Of a stretch of DNA of 60,000 bases, positions 12,701 to 22,310 are shown one piece after another (position 1 is the stretch's first letter; every line of letters begins with the position of its first letter). The translations under genes were made by a program, and so were the position numbers. Below the pieces are notes generated by a model that worked only from the letters and a program-made list of their open reading frames with translations, ran no database searches and was not told the origin of the DNA. Origin of the DNA: Liolophura sinensis (lineage: Eukaryota > Mollusca > Polyplacophora > Chitonida > Chitonidae); contig NC_088306.1 of NCBI RefSeq assembly GCF_032854445.1, forward strand, positions 23,037,764 to 23,097,763, in the 5' to 3' direction.

Positions 12701-13312
12701 AGCAGGGAAGAACAAATGCTCAGATTTCACAAAATAACACTGTATTCAAAGATTTCAGGTATGATTTTGTGGGTTTTTCCTTGTTTCACAATGTACGTTT
12801 TGCCTTGAGCCCTTTGGTCTCACATCTCACATTATGGTTTAATTATTCAGAGAGCATTTGGTTGGCACACACAAATGCAAGATCCATGTACATCCTTTAT
12901 ACATGTAGATTTCTAATATGATGTCTGAGTTATCTCCCCTTGCTCTGTAAGGCTATGTAATCTTCATGCAAATCTTCTACCATGATTACTCAGTACTTTC
13001 AACAATTTTAATCACTTCTCTTGTCAACTGTTACAAAAGCATATCTGAAAAAAGAGTTTTGTTTGTTAGACTGTGGCCTGTTTCGGTTTAGTTATCTCTC
13101 AGATTAAGATATCCCTTCTGGCATTAAGACAGTCCTTCTACATGTATCTTAATCCCAGGATACATGTAAGTCTTACCTATATCTATGGCAAATCTGTTGG
13201 CATTTTTGAGGTTACGGAACACCTGTGCTGAAGGTAACTCTATACTTGTGGAGTAACCTGCTGCCGACTCCACCTCCTCGTTAGCATTACCCTCCTGATG
13301 GGTGTCAGACAT
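545..13312 (-). CDS. PANK4: PANK4-type pantothenate kinase homologue, 10 exons, 3' end outside window
   Basis: Coding exons on the minus strand: 13177-13312, 12218-12294, 11685-11905, 10119-10302, 6120-6212, 5182-5324, 3755-3932, 2406-2487, 1028-1125 and 545-700. All but one junction join in frame with GT-AG borders. The product follows the type II pantothenate kinase fold in order: [14 protein letters not shown] (phosphate loop), [79 protein letters not shown], then [12 protein letters not shown] and [16 protein letters not shown], which are specific to PANK4 rather than PANK1-3. In the known family this kinase domain is followed by a DUF89 metal-dependent phosphatase that dephosphorylates 4'-phosphopantetheine; that half lies beyond the left edge. 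The enzyme belongs to cytosolic coenzyme A metabolism. Glu and Arg positions altered in human PANK4 are kept (KEDE, FERIGG). Weak points are the exon 3/4 join and the exon 7 acceptor. Confidence 0.93.
1028..1125 (-). CDS. PANK4: PANK4 exon 9
   Basis: Acceptor GTTTTACCAG, donor ACG|GTACGA. Encodes [20 protein letters not shown] and a short linker; [11 protein letters not shown] is diagnostic for PANK4 over other pantothenate kinases. A decayed copy of its 5' junction lies at about 1228-1310. Confidence 0.9.
1140..1618. repeat. 102-bp tandem repeat with a decayed copy of the exon 9 acceptor
   Basis: Three 102-bp units begin at 1310, 1412 and 1514 with AGAAACATTTA. A longer leading unit (1140-1310) also contains a diverged copy of the exon 9 acceptor and first coding bases: minus strand ATGGTGGG and GGAGAATTA correspond to the exon 9 start. 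Confidence 0.8.
1851..1916 (-). mobile_element. SINE family 1, internal fragment
   Basis: Only the GGGAAACCCACGGTCATCC to CTTCCCATGTACGACC body section of the minus-oriented SINE remains. Confidence 0.7.
2291..2368 (+). repeat. tRNA-like fragment (decayed SINE head)
   Basis: Contains an A-box-like TAGCTCAGTTGGTAG and a B-box-like AGTTCAAATCC at tRNA spacing, but the acceptor stem does not pair well and no poly-T stop follows. It reads as a tRNA-derived repeat, not a tRNA gene. Confidence 0.4.
2406..2487 (-). CDS. PANK4: PANK4 exon 8
   Basis: Acceptor TTGTTTTCCAG, donor GAAG|GTACAA. Encodes [20 protein letters not shown] then LKGAEEE, the conserved end of the kinase-fold domain. Phase 0 in, phase 1 out. 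Confidence 0.9.
2604..2806. repeat. dispersed ~200-bp repeat, copy 1
   Basis: Closely matches 4865-5076 (shared CTCATTTTTCCAGATTCTGG, GGATGATATCCTAC and GAATTTTTAGGT-like ends). Both copies lie in introns of the PANK4 homologue. Family unknown. Confidence 0.75.
3179..3346 (-). mobile_element. SINE family 1, 5'-truncated
   Basis: Tail and body in minus orientation: TTATTTACTTATCTGATTAG, then the ACTCAAGAATATTTCAC and CAGCATTATGG blocks; the tRNA-like head is absent. Confidence 0.85.
3755..3932 (-). CDS. PANK4: PANK4 exon 7
   Basis: Encodes [40 protein letters not shown] and YAINYWSK, donor AAG|GTGAGG. The acceptor chosen, CATAATAG, is weak, but a better-looking CTCACAG ten bases upstream would bring in-frame stops. 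Compared with human PANK4 about five residues are missing at the exon 6/7 join. Confidence 0.88.
4865..5076. repeat. dispersed ~200-bp repeat, copy 2
   Basis: Second copy of the element at 2604-2806, same orientation, roughly 80 percent alike by eye. Confidence 0.75.
5182..5324 (-). CDS. PANK4: PANK4 exon 6
   Basis: Acceptor CTGTTACACAG, donor CAG|GTCATG. Encodes [20 protein letters not shown], then [16 protein letters not shown] and IASSFGKAA. Phase 0 in, phase 2 out. Confidence 0.92.
5450..5682 (+). mobile_element. SINE family 1, diverged
   Basis: Head remnant (GTAATTACTCAGAAGCCTCT), body and an (AAAT)n tail. An open frame across it is a by-product of the SINE. Confidence 0.85.
6120..6212 (-). 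CDS. PANK4: PANK4 exon 5
   Basis: Acceptor ATGTTACAG, donor AAG|GTGAGT, 93 bases, phase 0 at both ends. Encodes [20 protein letters not shown] and [11 protein letters not shown]. The arginine of FERIGG aligns with Arg207 of human PANK3, which is Trp in human PANK4. A run of about 20 cytosines lies at 6062-6081 in the following intron. Confidence 0.92.
6671..6933 (+). mobile_element. SINE family 1 with target-site duplication
   Basis: Near full length from CTCAGCTGGATAGCGC to (AAAT)n. Flanked by the 10-base direct repeat ATCAAAAAGG at 6661-6670 and 6934-6943, the mark of target-primed insertion. Confidence 0.92.
7034..7266. mobile_element. MITE-like family 1, copy 1
   Basis: Imperfect terminal inverted repeats: TACTGTAAATCTTCAACATT at the left and AAAAGGTTGAAGAATTATAG at the right, about 230 bases apart. 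Ends start with TA, as in Tc1/mariner-type non-autonomous elements. Confidence 0.6.
7957..10118. repeat. 107-bp minisatellite: about 20 copies of the PANK4 exon 4/donor junction
   Basis: The motif CCAATGTTGACC recurs about every 107 bases twenty times before its original in exon 4. On the minus strand each unit carries coding sequence for VEHDIF(P/S)[10 protein letters not shown](S/C)IIK, a donor AAG|GTTAGT or AAG|GTCAGT, and about 20 intron bases. Units differ by substitutions and one-base indels, so occasional pairs are open across the border, but the 107-base period shifts frame in general. Confidence 0.95.
10119..10302 (-). CDS. PANK4: PANK4 exon 4, parent of the 107-bp array
   Basis: Acceptor CTGTTTGCAG, donor AAG|GTCAGT. 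Encodes [26 protein letters not shown], and [19 protein letters not shown]. The KEDE glutamate aligns with the catalytic Glu138 of human PANK3, which is Val in human PANK4. The last 87 or so bases plus the donor and about 20 intron bases recur twenty more times immediately downstream. Confidence 0.88.
11685..11905 (-). CDS. PANK4: PANK4 exon 3
   Basis: Acceptor GTAATTTTAG opens a frame reading [30 protein letters not shown] and [11 protein letters not shown]. The 5' part is certain. The donor is not: CA|GTGTAC at 11685 gives the phase 2 needed by exon 4 but leaves about four fewer residues than human PANK4 between KDL and (V/I)DKED, while a stronger donor ACA|GTAAGG lies 7 bases downstream in the wrong phase. 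A missed micro-exon between 10303 and 11680 would also explain this. Confidence 0.8.
12218..12294 (-). CDS. PANK4: PANK4 exon 2
   Basis: Acceptor ATTTGCAG and donor AAG|GTAAGA bound 77 bases that complete [18 protein letters not shown], the first phosphate-binding motif. Phase 1 in, phase 0 out, matching both neighbours. Confidence 0.88.
12337..12552. mobile_element. MITE-like family 1, copy 2
   Basis: ACCCTAATTCCTCAACGTTT at the left, AAAAGGTTAAAGAATTACAG at the right. The inside matches copy 3 over nearly its whole length. Confidence 0.7.
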
Positions 13313-13337
13313 CGCAGTGCTTCGGGCTCACAAATAC
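13177..13337 (-). CDS. PANK4: PANK4 exon 1 (start codon at 13312)
   Basis: An acceptor (TTTTACCCAG) precedes 13337, then 25 bases of 5' UTR, ATG at 13312, and an N-terminal stretch ending [15 protein letters not shown] with donor G|GTAAGA. The start is taken because no coding match precedes it, the reading begins with a low-complexity leader as in other PANK4 proteins, and the acceptor implies a non-coding exon upstream. The exon ends in phase 1 inside the phosphate-loop glycines. Confidence 0.88.
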
Positions 13338-14220
13338 CTGGGTAAAATACAGATGTTACACATGAAATGATGACAATGTACAACATCAAAAGTGAATAAA
13401 TAGCTATCTGCAGGTTGTTGGCAGATCTTCCGACCCATGCAAGGCCATAGACAAGTTTTCATGTTTTTTGGGGGGGCTAATGGCAGACTGAGTATCACAG
13501 ACAAACCATGTGAGAGTCCAGGGGCCACCTAGGTCCCTGAAGCTCCAGGATCCTAGACGGCTAGAGATGCAACCTCGTACTTACAGAGCGACTAAAATTC
13601 TATTGCCAAAGGGTATCTTTTATCACACCGTGCATGTGTTTTCTCTTGGGAAAAAGAGTCAAGTTCAGAGGGCTTTCGGTAATTAACGTTGCACTTAGTC
13701 AACTCAGCATTTTTTTTTTTTTTTCACTTGGGTACAGATAATTAAAATTTAGGCGTACAAGTGAGCAAACACCAGGTATCAACTGCACAGATTAGGATTG
13801 TCCGGAAAACACTGACTGCCGACATGTTTTTACCAATGAATTCATTGGCTATTTCTTCCAGATCCAGCTCATCATTATTGTCTTCGTGGACATGTTACAC
13901 AACTATATCCATATTACAAACAATGTTACCCACCCTATGTAAATAGTCTGTCATATATTGTGTATCGTTAATTTATTTTTTTCTAAATAACTGTTCAGCT
14001 GTTTGCACTTTGTGTGTAGTTAAAAGTAATGACTCATAATCTTTTTAACTTCATTAAATTCTTGTACAATGAACTTGTTTTAACTTTGCCTTCAAATCTT
14101 ATTTTCAACTGTTCTTTAACAAACATTGTTTCTGTATACATATGCCTAATCATAGATTCGTTTAAATAATACTGAAACATTGAATCATGTATGCCTAGCG
14201 TCAGTTTTGAAATTGCTGCT

Positions 14221-14483
14221 AGGGGCCTCCGTGGCTCAGTTGGTTAGCGCGCTAGCGCAGCGTAATGAACCAGGAGTCTCTCACCAATGCGGTCGATGTG
14301 AGTTCAAGTCCAGCTCATGCTGGCTTCCTCTTCGGCCGTATGTGGGAAGGTCTGTCAGCAACCTGCGGATGGTCGTGGGTTTCCCCCGGGCTCTGCCCGG
14401 TTTCCGCTCACCATAATGCTGGTCGCCGTCGTATAAGTGAAATATTCTTGAGTACGGCGTAAAACACCAATCAAAAAAAAAAA
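14221..14483 (+). mobile_element. SINE family 1, full length with target-site duplication
   Basis: Best plus-strand copy: tRNA-like head (GGCTCAGTTGGTTAGCGCGC, later GTTCAAGTCC as B box), body, and CAATC plus poly-A. Flanked by AAATTGCTGCT at 14210-14220 and 14484-14494. The tail is plain poly-A rather than the usual (AAAT)n. Confidence 0.95.
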
Positions 14484-14861
14484 AAATTGCTGCTTATGGC
14501 AACTAGAAATAAAATTCGTTATTTGGACACTTCACTTACTATTATTATATTAAAGCACCACTTTTTAAAGCATGTAGAATGACTTCATCTCCTGATCACA
14601 TGTAGTTGTCACCTCCATATATTAAAGCAGTATGTTCCAATAAATAAAGATGGCCTTCTGCGATTTTTTTCGTTTTTGCTACAGATCCTATAATTGATAT
14701 TTAATTTAGTCGTGCCATCTGCTACGATAGCTGAAGGTCGGTTCCCATTTATTAGATTTATGAAAACGATATTAGCGTCGCCATGAATGATTACATCGTC
14801 ATTCTAAGTACACACAAAAGTGCATAACTCAGTACTTGCAACCAGTGCAAAGTATACTTAC

Positions 14862-14990
14862 GCTGTGTACCACAAGAACAAAGCAGGCGCACGCAGACGA
14901 TGAACGATTCTGCCAGGGTGCATGAAAACTAAACAACATAAGGAAGTCGAAAATGGACTGAATTTCATAAGGAGTAGAACAGATAAAGTT
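14862..14990 (-). other. possible PANK4 5' non-coding exon
   Basis: A strong donor (CAGC|GTAAGTATA) at 14861-14862 ends a CpG-containing stretch with no long frame, about 1.5 kb upstream of the exon 1 acceptor. It would supply the upstream UTR exon that this acceptor requires. The right end (transcription start) is a guess. Confidence 0.35.
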
Positions 14991-16987
14991 TTTATTTGTC
15001 TTTGTTTTGGTTTGTCTGAACCTGCGTTAAAGATCTGTTTATTCATGTGATAAATATTTTCTCCAGATCTCCACGAAGTCTAGCCAAAATCTGGTGGGGG
15101 GGGGGGCTATAGCGGTATGCTTTTCAGTTTATTCACTGCATTGACAGAGGACTGGCCAGAATATGTCTCTGGTGATCTGCCAGTCCGCATGCTGTACATG
15201 TACATGCATAAGTGGGTGGCTTCCAGTGCCTAGATGGCCCCTGGAGCCTCACCTGGGCTTGCTGAGACAGTTGATCTGCCCACGCATGGCTCAAAATCCA
15301 CATCAACACCAACAGGCCTAAATGTATGATCTATGTATAATTTCTGTATTACTGCCACAGCAGTACAGCTTTCACACACAAAGCAACGCAGCTCCCCAAA
15401 TGGAATTATTTACATAGAAATGCCTGCATAAATATGATGTTACATGTACATAAATTGCCTATGAGGTTATAGTATTATGTTGTCATTGATCTAAACAAAA
15501 ACAAAAGTAATCAATGTCTAGCTGTTGGCACAGACCAATAAACATCATGACTTTAATACAGGTCCTGTATACAGGATAGAAATTAGTGAACTGAAAAATG
15601 TAAACAATTCATTTATAGTTATCAAAACAATGATAACAACAAAAATGAAACTGTATCTGTACAAGACCTTTAGTCCACGAACACTGATTAGAAATATGGA
15701 TAAAGTATAATACTGTACAGTGGTAGATTTGATACAGATTTGATATCTGTATTCAATTCTATCTAAAACATTTCTTTGGTTTACTTTATTCCATCTTAAA
15801 ACATGTAAATACAGTATGTATGTGCATGTACATGTACATGTAGTTGTTACAGGCATTTCCAATGTTCAACATGTACATGTATATCTTATTCCCACTGAGG
15901 AGTAGAAAACTACACGATGTTAAGACGTGTGCTTGCATCCTGAGACATATGTACACGCATAAAAACCAGGTCACGGTGTCATGATGAACTGGCTGTCCTA
16001 TTTCCATTGAACATATATCCATTGTCCCCAGCCCCCCCCCCCCCCCGAAAACAATGGTTATTCCACTATTAAATATAGTATTTGGAATTTAACCTCATGC
16101 ACACACCATTTTCAAAAGCAACGTACTGTAACTATAGAAAAAGCCAAGCCATGAGGTAGTGCATCTAGCAAGGCAATTCCAGGACTATAACATTATTAGT
16201 TGATCTCAAGGATCTGTGGCAAATTCAATGGCGACTGATGGACACAAATGTAAGCCAGGTTAAAGAAGTCACCTGAGCTATTGACATGCAGCATGTACAT
16301 GTATGTTAACATGGGCCACAGATTCCACTGGCGTGAGATTCTGGGGGAGAAAGTGATGCCACTGATCTCCTCTGGTGGCCAATAGGGAGGAGAATGTAAC
16401 AATGTAAATGTGGGTGCCTTAACCCTTTGCTACAGTTGGGGTATTTCAAATATATTAAATATTTAGGTCAGAGAGAACTCCATTTAATTGAAAACCTGAA
16501 GCAATCACCTGTCCTGTTTGTCAAATATGTCAAAGCTGTCAGTAAAGCAGGTCACTTTGATTATTGAATCTTGGGCTCAAGTGACCAAACAAATAACTGA
16601 TCAACGTTGTGCTTGCGAACTGATGGTCATGGAGACATATTTGATCAGTAATTCCTTGTCTCCCATTCATCCCTGAAGGAAAAATTTCAGAAAATAGTCA
16701 ATCGCTAACCTCCTGGGCCTGTCCAGGTATTCTTTTATAATGCTTAGGGTTCTAGACCACCAGACTGATAAAATCGTGCACTGCTGATCATCTCAAAAGC
16801 AAATATTCATTCAACAAAAATGGTTGCCCATCATACACACCATCTGGGTTCCTCGGCCACAAATTCACATTGCTTGCTTTCGTGAAGCCCGAATAACCAG
16901 CGTATCCTCCATCATCACAGACGGAAGATAGCGGCCATTTGAGGAATTTTGAATCATCAGACAGGTTGAGATTGATGATGTATTATT
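14991..16987. other. no gene seen
   Basis: AT-rich sequence with poly-G (15097-15106) and poly-C (16032-16046) runs and ACATGTACATGT-rich stretches (15822-15880). Minus frames of 78-105 codons carry no recognisable features. Confidence 0.5.
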
Positions 16988-17206
16988 AGTTACCCTAATT
17001 CCTCAACCGTTTCATTCATAAAGGAGCAACTTGCAGTGCAATTTATGCAGCTTTTTACTTTGATTTTGGAGACAAAACTACAACGGCTGGATGGGCCAAT
17101 TTCAGGGCTTCACAACTGGTATAATTTTATCAGTCAACACAGAACATGTTTGAGCAAACACCATGCAAAAATAGGAAAAGGATGAAGAATTACAGTTTAT
17201 GGTTAC
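16988..17206. mobile_element. MITE-like family 1, copy 3
   Basis: TTACCCTAATTCCTCAACCG at the left, AAAAGGATGAAGAATTACAG at the right; TTTCAGGGC and AATTTTATCAGTC blocks shared with copy 2. Confidence 0.7.
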
Positions 17207-18959
17207 TGAGTGATAGGATACGGAAATATATGGTGTTAGTAATCATTTGAAGGTTACTGACAGTATATATTTCTGTATCCTTTCACTGAGTCACCTTGAA
17301 ACAAACTGATCCTGCAAAAGTCTCATCAATTCAGTGCAGAAAACCAATCGATGTAAGTACATGTAGGTGAATTGCTCTTTGATGTGATAACCTACTCAGC
17401 AGACACATTTGACTTCGTCTGCTGGATTTGGGAATATATGGGTAACCAATGTTGTCCAATGACAAGTGGAGTATTTTGTCTGATGCGGGAGAAGGATGGA
17501 TATTAATATGTAACGTTGGAGATGAAGAACAGCTTGCCATTTTTCCTGATTGGCAGTCTAGGACACTAATCACTATAAAAAAGTAACTTAACAGGCAATC
17601 AACTGTTTTCTGAAATTTTACGATGCATCCTTCAGAGGTGAATTTGGCCAGAGCTGGCCAAAGATAAAAAAGCAAACAGTCATCCAGGGCTAGCCTACAG
17701 TTGCACAGATTATATGGAAAATCTTAGCGATCTTTACCAAGATGTTATATAAACCGCAACACATTATTGTGATGTCTATCACGCCCAGTTACAAATGGTG
17801 CATAACACAAATGAGATGTCTTGTATCCTTGCATCACCACGAATGACAGTGTCAAGTTGAACATACCGAACGCTCTGGTCTCTCTTTACATGAACTGTTG
17901 TTGTTGTTGAAGACAATCTGTCGTCTGCTACGGTGTGTGCATCTGAGTAAAAAATCTGCCTTCTGCTTGGATGACCCAAGTGGTAAACTCCTCAGTCACT
18001 GCGACATGAGTTTTATCAATTCACGGACACGTTATTTTGTCAACAGCGATCAATTTTGATAATATTAAGGGTGAAAATAAAGCGTCACATCTGTCATCTT
18101 TAGACTTTACTAGCTTGACTTCGATCAATTAAAACATCCGGCAACCATTGCCTGGGACAACTGCGCCTGGACCCTAGCACGCCGCGCTCTCGGATTAGTG
18201 CAAAATATGAATCGCATAATATATCGAAGGAGTGGAAGAAACCCTGAAGTGCAAAAGGCTTAAATATAGCCTAAAGTGTGACGCTTGTTTCGTGCATGCG
18301 AGTAAACTTGGTCAGACAAGTTTATATAGCCTATACACATCACTGAACGAATGAGTTGTATTGTATTGTATTGTGTTGTATTGTATTGTACACAGTTATA
18401 GAGCATCTTCACAATCATATGTGAGATCTTAATGTGACAAATTTTGAACTGCACCGATCTTCGCATTGATGAATATTGTTCCGTCTTTAAGTGGTCCAAA
18501 TGATAGTGTATCGTCTTATTATAAAGTGGACATTTCAATCTAAAAATGTAGACTACCGGAAAACCTATGCAAAATGAGGGGAGTTGTATATCAAAGCTGC
18601 TACATCACATTGTATTAATCGGCAGCTGGCCACAAATAACCGGCGATATAGGGTCAAATGCTCAAGAAGTCAAGGTTTTTAGCCTATATTACATTTTAAG
18701 ACGGTGCAACGTCGGCGCGCTTCGACTAACATATCTTGAACCAATGAGGACGCGTGTTCGAATCCAGCTCTCACTGATTATGTGACTTTAAGCAAGGAGG
18801 TTTGTGAGGTGCAATCAAGGTCAAGAGCGGTGGATTACTGCGGGCTTTCCTCCAGCCATATATAGACCTACCATCATATCAGTGAAAAACTTCAGTACAG
18901 CGTTGATTGTCCCTTACAACCTTACGAGTCGGAAAAAAAAACGCATTGAGCAAACTTTA
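17207..18959. other. no gene seen
   Basis: Two short minus frames (17331-17675, 17779-17979) are open but unremarkable. A (GTATT)n run lies near 18358-18390. Confidence 0.45.
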
Positions 18960-19045
18960 CTTGTTATTTATTTCATTGGTGTTTTACCGCATGAGCTAGA
19001 CTTGAAGTCACACCGACTGCATTGGTGAGAGGCTCCTGGGTCTCC
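18960..19045 (-). mobile_element. SINE family 1, internally deleted
   Basis: Tail (ATTGGTGTTTTACCGC) joins directly to the head end (GCATTGGTGAGAGGCTCCTG); the body is missing. Confidence 0.75.
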
Positions 19046-19241
19046 AAAAAGAAATTTTGGCTGAACGAAAAGTTTCGTATTGCGATGATAGCTAGATGCG
19101 GGTTATGAAGTGCATTACACAAGCACAGCGGAGGGACTGCATTTTGTATTATACATGCACATATGAAGAAACCACTGCCCTTAAGCATTACTAGGAAATT
19201 TACTTGACTTAAAGCCACATCAGAACCAGACATTGTGAACA

Positions 19242-19643
19242 TTGGAGCATGTGTTTGGCTTTGTAGCCAAGTTAGTAAATAATAAGACAGGACAAAGGAC
19301 AGAGGTATCCTTTCTTCGAACTCCACGAGGTGGGCGAAAGCTTTCCCATGCCGGCTACTTGTATCGTGTAAACCGTCATCATTTACCTAAAGCATGGCGG
19401 CGATGTACAAAATCCGGGTGTTCGTCTGGCTTGACTACTGAGAATGACATATAAGTTCATGTGACCAATGCCCACAACCATCCTCCCAGCCCTACCGATA
19501 TAACAAAAATACACAAAGGAGCCCTAGATGAACCTACCCCCATGTCGTCTTTTTATACGGAAGAGATATCTTTACTAAGATCAGATGAGACTGAAGTAAC
19601 CAAAGTTCTAACGAAGACTGGACGCCAGGCTGAAAGACCTTAA
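19242..19643 (+). pseudogene. FLYWCH-type zinc finger with in-frame stop
   Basis: One frame reads SFLRTPRGGRKLSHAGYLYR, then KAWRRCTKSGCSSGLTTEND, a TAA at 19452-19454, and VHVTNAHNHPPSPTDI. The order GG..L.Y.Y..W.C....C and a final H-N-H fits the FLYWCH Cys2His2 finger, and the stop falls between the second Cys and the His pair. After it, about 45 residues rich in Glu and Thr follow to a stop at 19643. FLYWCH fingers occur in chromatin proteins and in MULE-type transposons; with no other exon visible, a broken transposon or retrocopy piece is likely. The stop could also be a sequencing error. Confidence 0.65.
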
Positions 19644-20007
19644 AATGAAATTTGAGCAGAAACTGATTGATGTAATGCGATATGCTGATACTTTCTTGCA
19701 ATATAAATGTGTATTCAATATCATCTGTTAAACATTATTGTATTGTTCTTATACATTCGGTCACATTGTCTAAAATGTTTCTTATTTAAAAAAATAAATA
19801 AATGACACACTGAAATTTATTCAGTTTGTTTGAGTTTTTGCACATAGTAGACATATATGACATAGTAGATATGTCTGTCAATCTCCAGCCATTGTAGACG
19901 CACCCCCACTCAGTAATCGCATGTGGCGACAATCGAAGTTAATCATTTTAGCTTATAGCACATTGGTGGGCCTTAGGCGTTAACGGAATAAATTGTGAGA
20001 ACACCAG

Positions 20008-20238
20008 CACCGTGCAATGACCCAGCAGTCTCCGCCAAGGCGGTCGCTATGAGTTCCAGTCCAGCTCCTGCTGGCTTCCTCACCGGCCGCTTGGGAAGGT
20101 TTGGCAGCAACCTGAGGATGGTCGTGAGTTTCACCCAAGCTCTGCCCTGTTTCCTCCCACCATAGTGCTGGCCGACGTCGTATAAGTGAAATATTCTTGA
20201 GTATGGCGTAAAACACAAATCAAATAAATAAATAAATT
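20008..20238 (+). mobile_element. SINE family 1, 5'-truncated
   Basis: From GCAATGACCCAGCAGTC through body to AAATAAATAAATAAAT. Missing the first 30-40 bases of the head. Confidence 0.85.
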
Positions 20239-20239
20239 T

Positions 20240-22250
20240 GCCGTGATGCTGTATAATATACATCCCAGTTTATGTTCACGTTTATTTACTCGTCTATGTC
20301 GCCTTCCCTCTTATGCAAGACTGTAAAGGAAGGAAAATATAACAAATCCAACATTCTTTGATCATTAGATGTCCGTCGACTTGCCTGATCTCGGTACGAT
20401 GTAGGAAATAGGTTGGTAGTTTGACGTCATATCTGTAGTATGCACCCCTATAATCCATCACGATTGGTGACATTTTTAAGGGAGAAGAAATCACAAAAAC
20501 AATACCCAAAATCAGGTATGAAAGGGGCGTAAAAATTTATTTACAAATATGGTTTTTATAATTTTTTTATCACCTCTTTCAGAAGAAAAGGGTATTTGAA
20601 TATATTTTTCTTTGGTGGGTATTTGGGACCACCTCATGGTATACATCATCTCTGCATAATAATTAACTTCCGGTAAACAAGTGTTTCGCAAAAAACATCT
20701 ATAGCCAAAATTCATGGCAACTGTGCCGATCGTTGTATACATCAATGTCTATGTCTAAATTATCTGGACACAAGATAATATATGTATGTGGGCTAATATA
20801 TGATCCTTTCAGCTGCTTTTGTTATGTTTAGGTTTGAAACATTATAATCATTTATCGTATGAAATCCTCTTTAGTCATTGTTTCTCGAACTCAGTTATGT
20901 GAAATTTTATTTGCACACATCCAGTCTTCAATAAGGAGTAGGCAGATCAGATATACTTACTGTGACCTCTTGACATCTCTGACTGTAATACAGAACAAAA
21001 ATTACATTTTTTATTTGTATATTTGATTGGTGCTTTACGCCCGGTGACAGACCTTCCCATCACACATAAAAAAACTAACTTAACAAACGGCCTGAGAGGA
21101 AGCCGAAAGTCAAATGAATGAACTGCTCCAAAACCATTGCTTTCAAAGGACACTGAGCCATAGAATGACAAAATTTTTGCAGACCACCTTCATTAAAACG
21201 TGCGTGTTTAAAAGTGTGGCTTCATTTGAGGCTTTTGTCCATCTGGTTGAAGAACTACTCTCTGAAAGCAATTGTGCGCAAAACATACTCAAGCTGTTGC
21301 ACACACATTAGCTGCCACAGAGTAACATTAATGAGTAATTTGCATACATTACCTTTAATGTGTACCAAATTGTGTACCTGTGATACACATCTTGTTTACT
21401 TTGCAGGCTACACAAAAATGTGTACAAAACGGCACACGTTTGCTTTGTGAGAATATTGAAAGTGACCAGTACAATTTGCGTATAAGTATGCCTTTACTCC
21501 AAAAGACAGGTATACCTATATAAATTGCATGTGGATAGTCATGGTCGAATGACCAGATTTGTACATGTGAAATGTATTACTGATGGGCTTGGTCAGGATT
21601 AACTTGTCAGTGACGTAAGCGTACGTCAGTGACATAGGCCTATTAAAAACGTGCTGACCGCTTCTCAGCTGCACGAATCCATCCTAATTTCTTACTTCAT
21701 ACATAGGCCTATTTTCTTAGCTCTTTGGAAATTGTTCATGAAAGTTACCTGGAACGACTGGTATACCAATGTTCCACGCGCCGATACAAAAGATACAACA
21801 TAAATATAGTTTCAATGGCAAGCCTTACAGTTTGTATAGGCATTAAATGATCAGTCTTTGAACTGAGTAATTTTGCCTCTTGTGGATCTGCCTCCAACAA
21901 AGTGCCATTCGTGTCATATTTTTACAGCACCAACATAAATTCTTATCTATTTTCACTTTGGTGACAATTCGTATGTCTGTCGTCTAATTCTCTACATCCC
22001 ACTAACTTGTGCCATTTAACATTATCACAGGTGGACTAGTATGGACCAGTTCAAGATATAGAGCTACTTAGACCAGAGTTCTACTTATTTTAAAGTAAAA
22101 TATATTTGTCACGTTAAAACAGGCTGTAATATTAAAGTTGATGGAGGTAGGAAACATGCATTATTTATAGGCATCTGTACACTACTCGTATCTGCATAAA
22201 GTTTATACTTTCTGGGTGGTTTTGAAGAAAAATGCAATATGTAAAAATAA
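20240..22250. other. mostly featureless; holds a dispersed repeat
   Basis: 20480-20650 matches 55120-55260 (shared AAAATCAG, AACTTATTTGGAAAT-like and GGGTATTTGGG blocks), so the frame over it is repeat-derived. Expected location of gene A's later exons, none recognised. Confidence 0.45.
21006..21100 (-). mobile_element. SINE family 1, internally deleted
   Basis: ATTTGATTGGTGCTTTACGC tail followed after a gap by GACAGACCTTCCCATC and GAGAGGAAGCC. Confidence 0.7.
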
Positions 22251-22310
22251 TGAACGTACCCAAGGTTACCGTCACAAGCATCAGCATCAGGAAGAGCTGT
22301 GTTGTTCGCG
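22251..22310 (-). CDS. gene A: candidate signal-peptide first coding exon
   Basis: ATG at 22310 opens MARTTQLFLMLMLVTVTL, a clear secretory signal core, followed by a donor G|GTACGT near 22255. A TATA-like CTATATGTA lies about 90 bases upstream on the same strand (near 22398). The later exons were not found in the 2 kb to the left. The phase (1) differs from the signal exons of genes B and C, so kinship with them is unproven. Confidence 0.4.

Noticed and set aside
14180-14462. Protein-coding frames such as QLVSALAQRNEPGVSHQCGR
   Set aside because: The same frame recurs wherever the SINE occurs (26.1, 42.4, 43.1, 59.0 kb); it is SINE body translation.
20512-20745. 77-codon minus frame as gene A's later exon
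   Set aside because: The underlying DNA is a dispersed repeat also found near 55.1-55.3 kb, and there is no good acceptor.
20960-20995. Short exon with VRDVKRS as gene A exon 2
   Set aside because: Correct phase and splice sites, but at 22 bases with nothing after it the match is too small to support.
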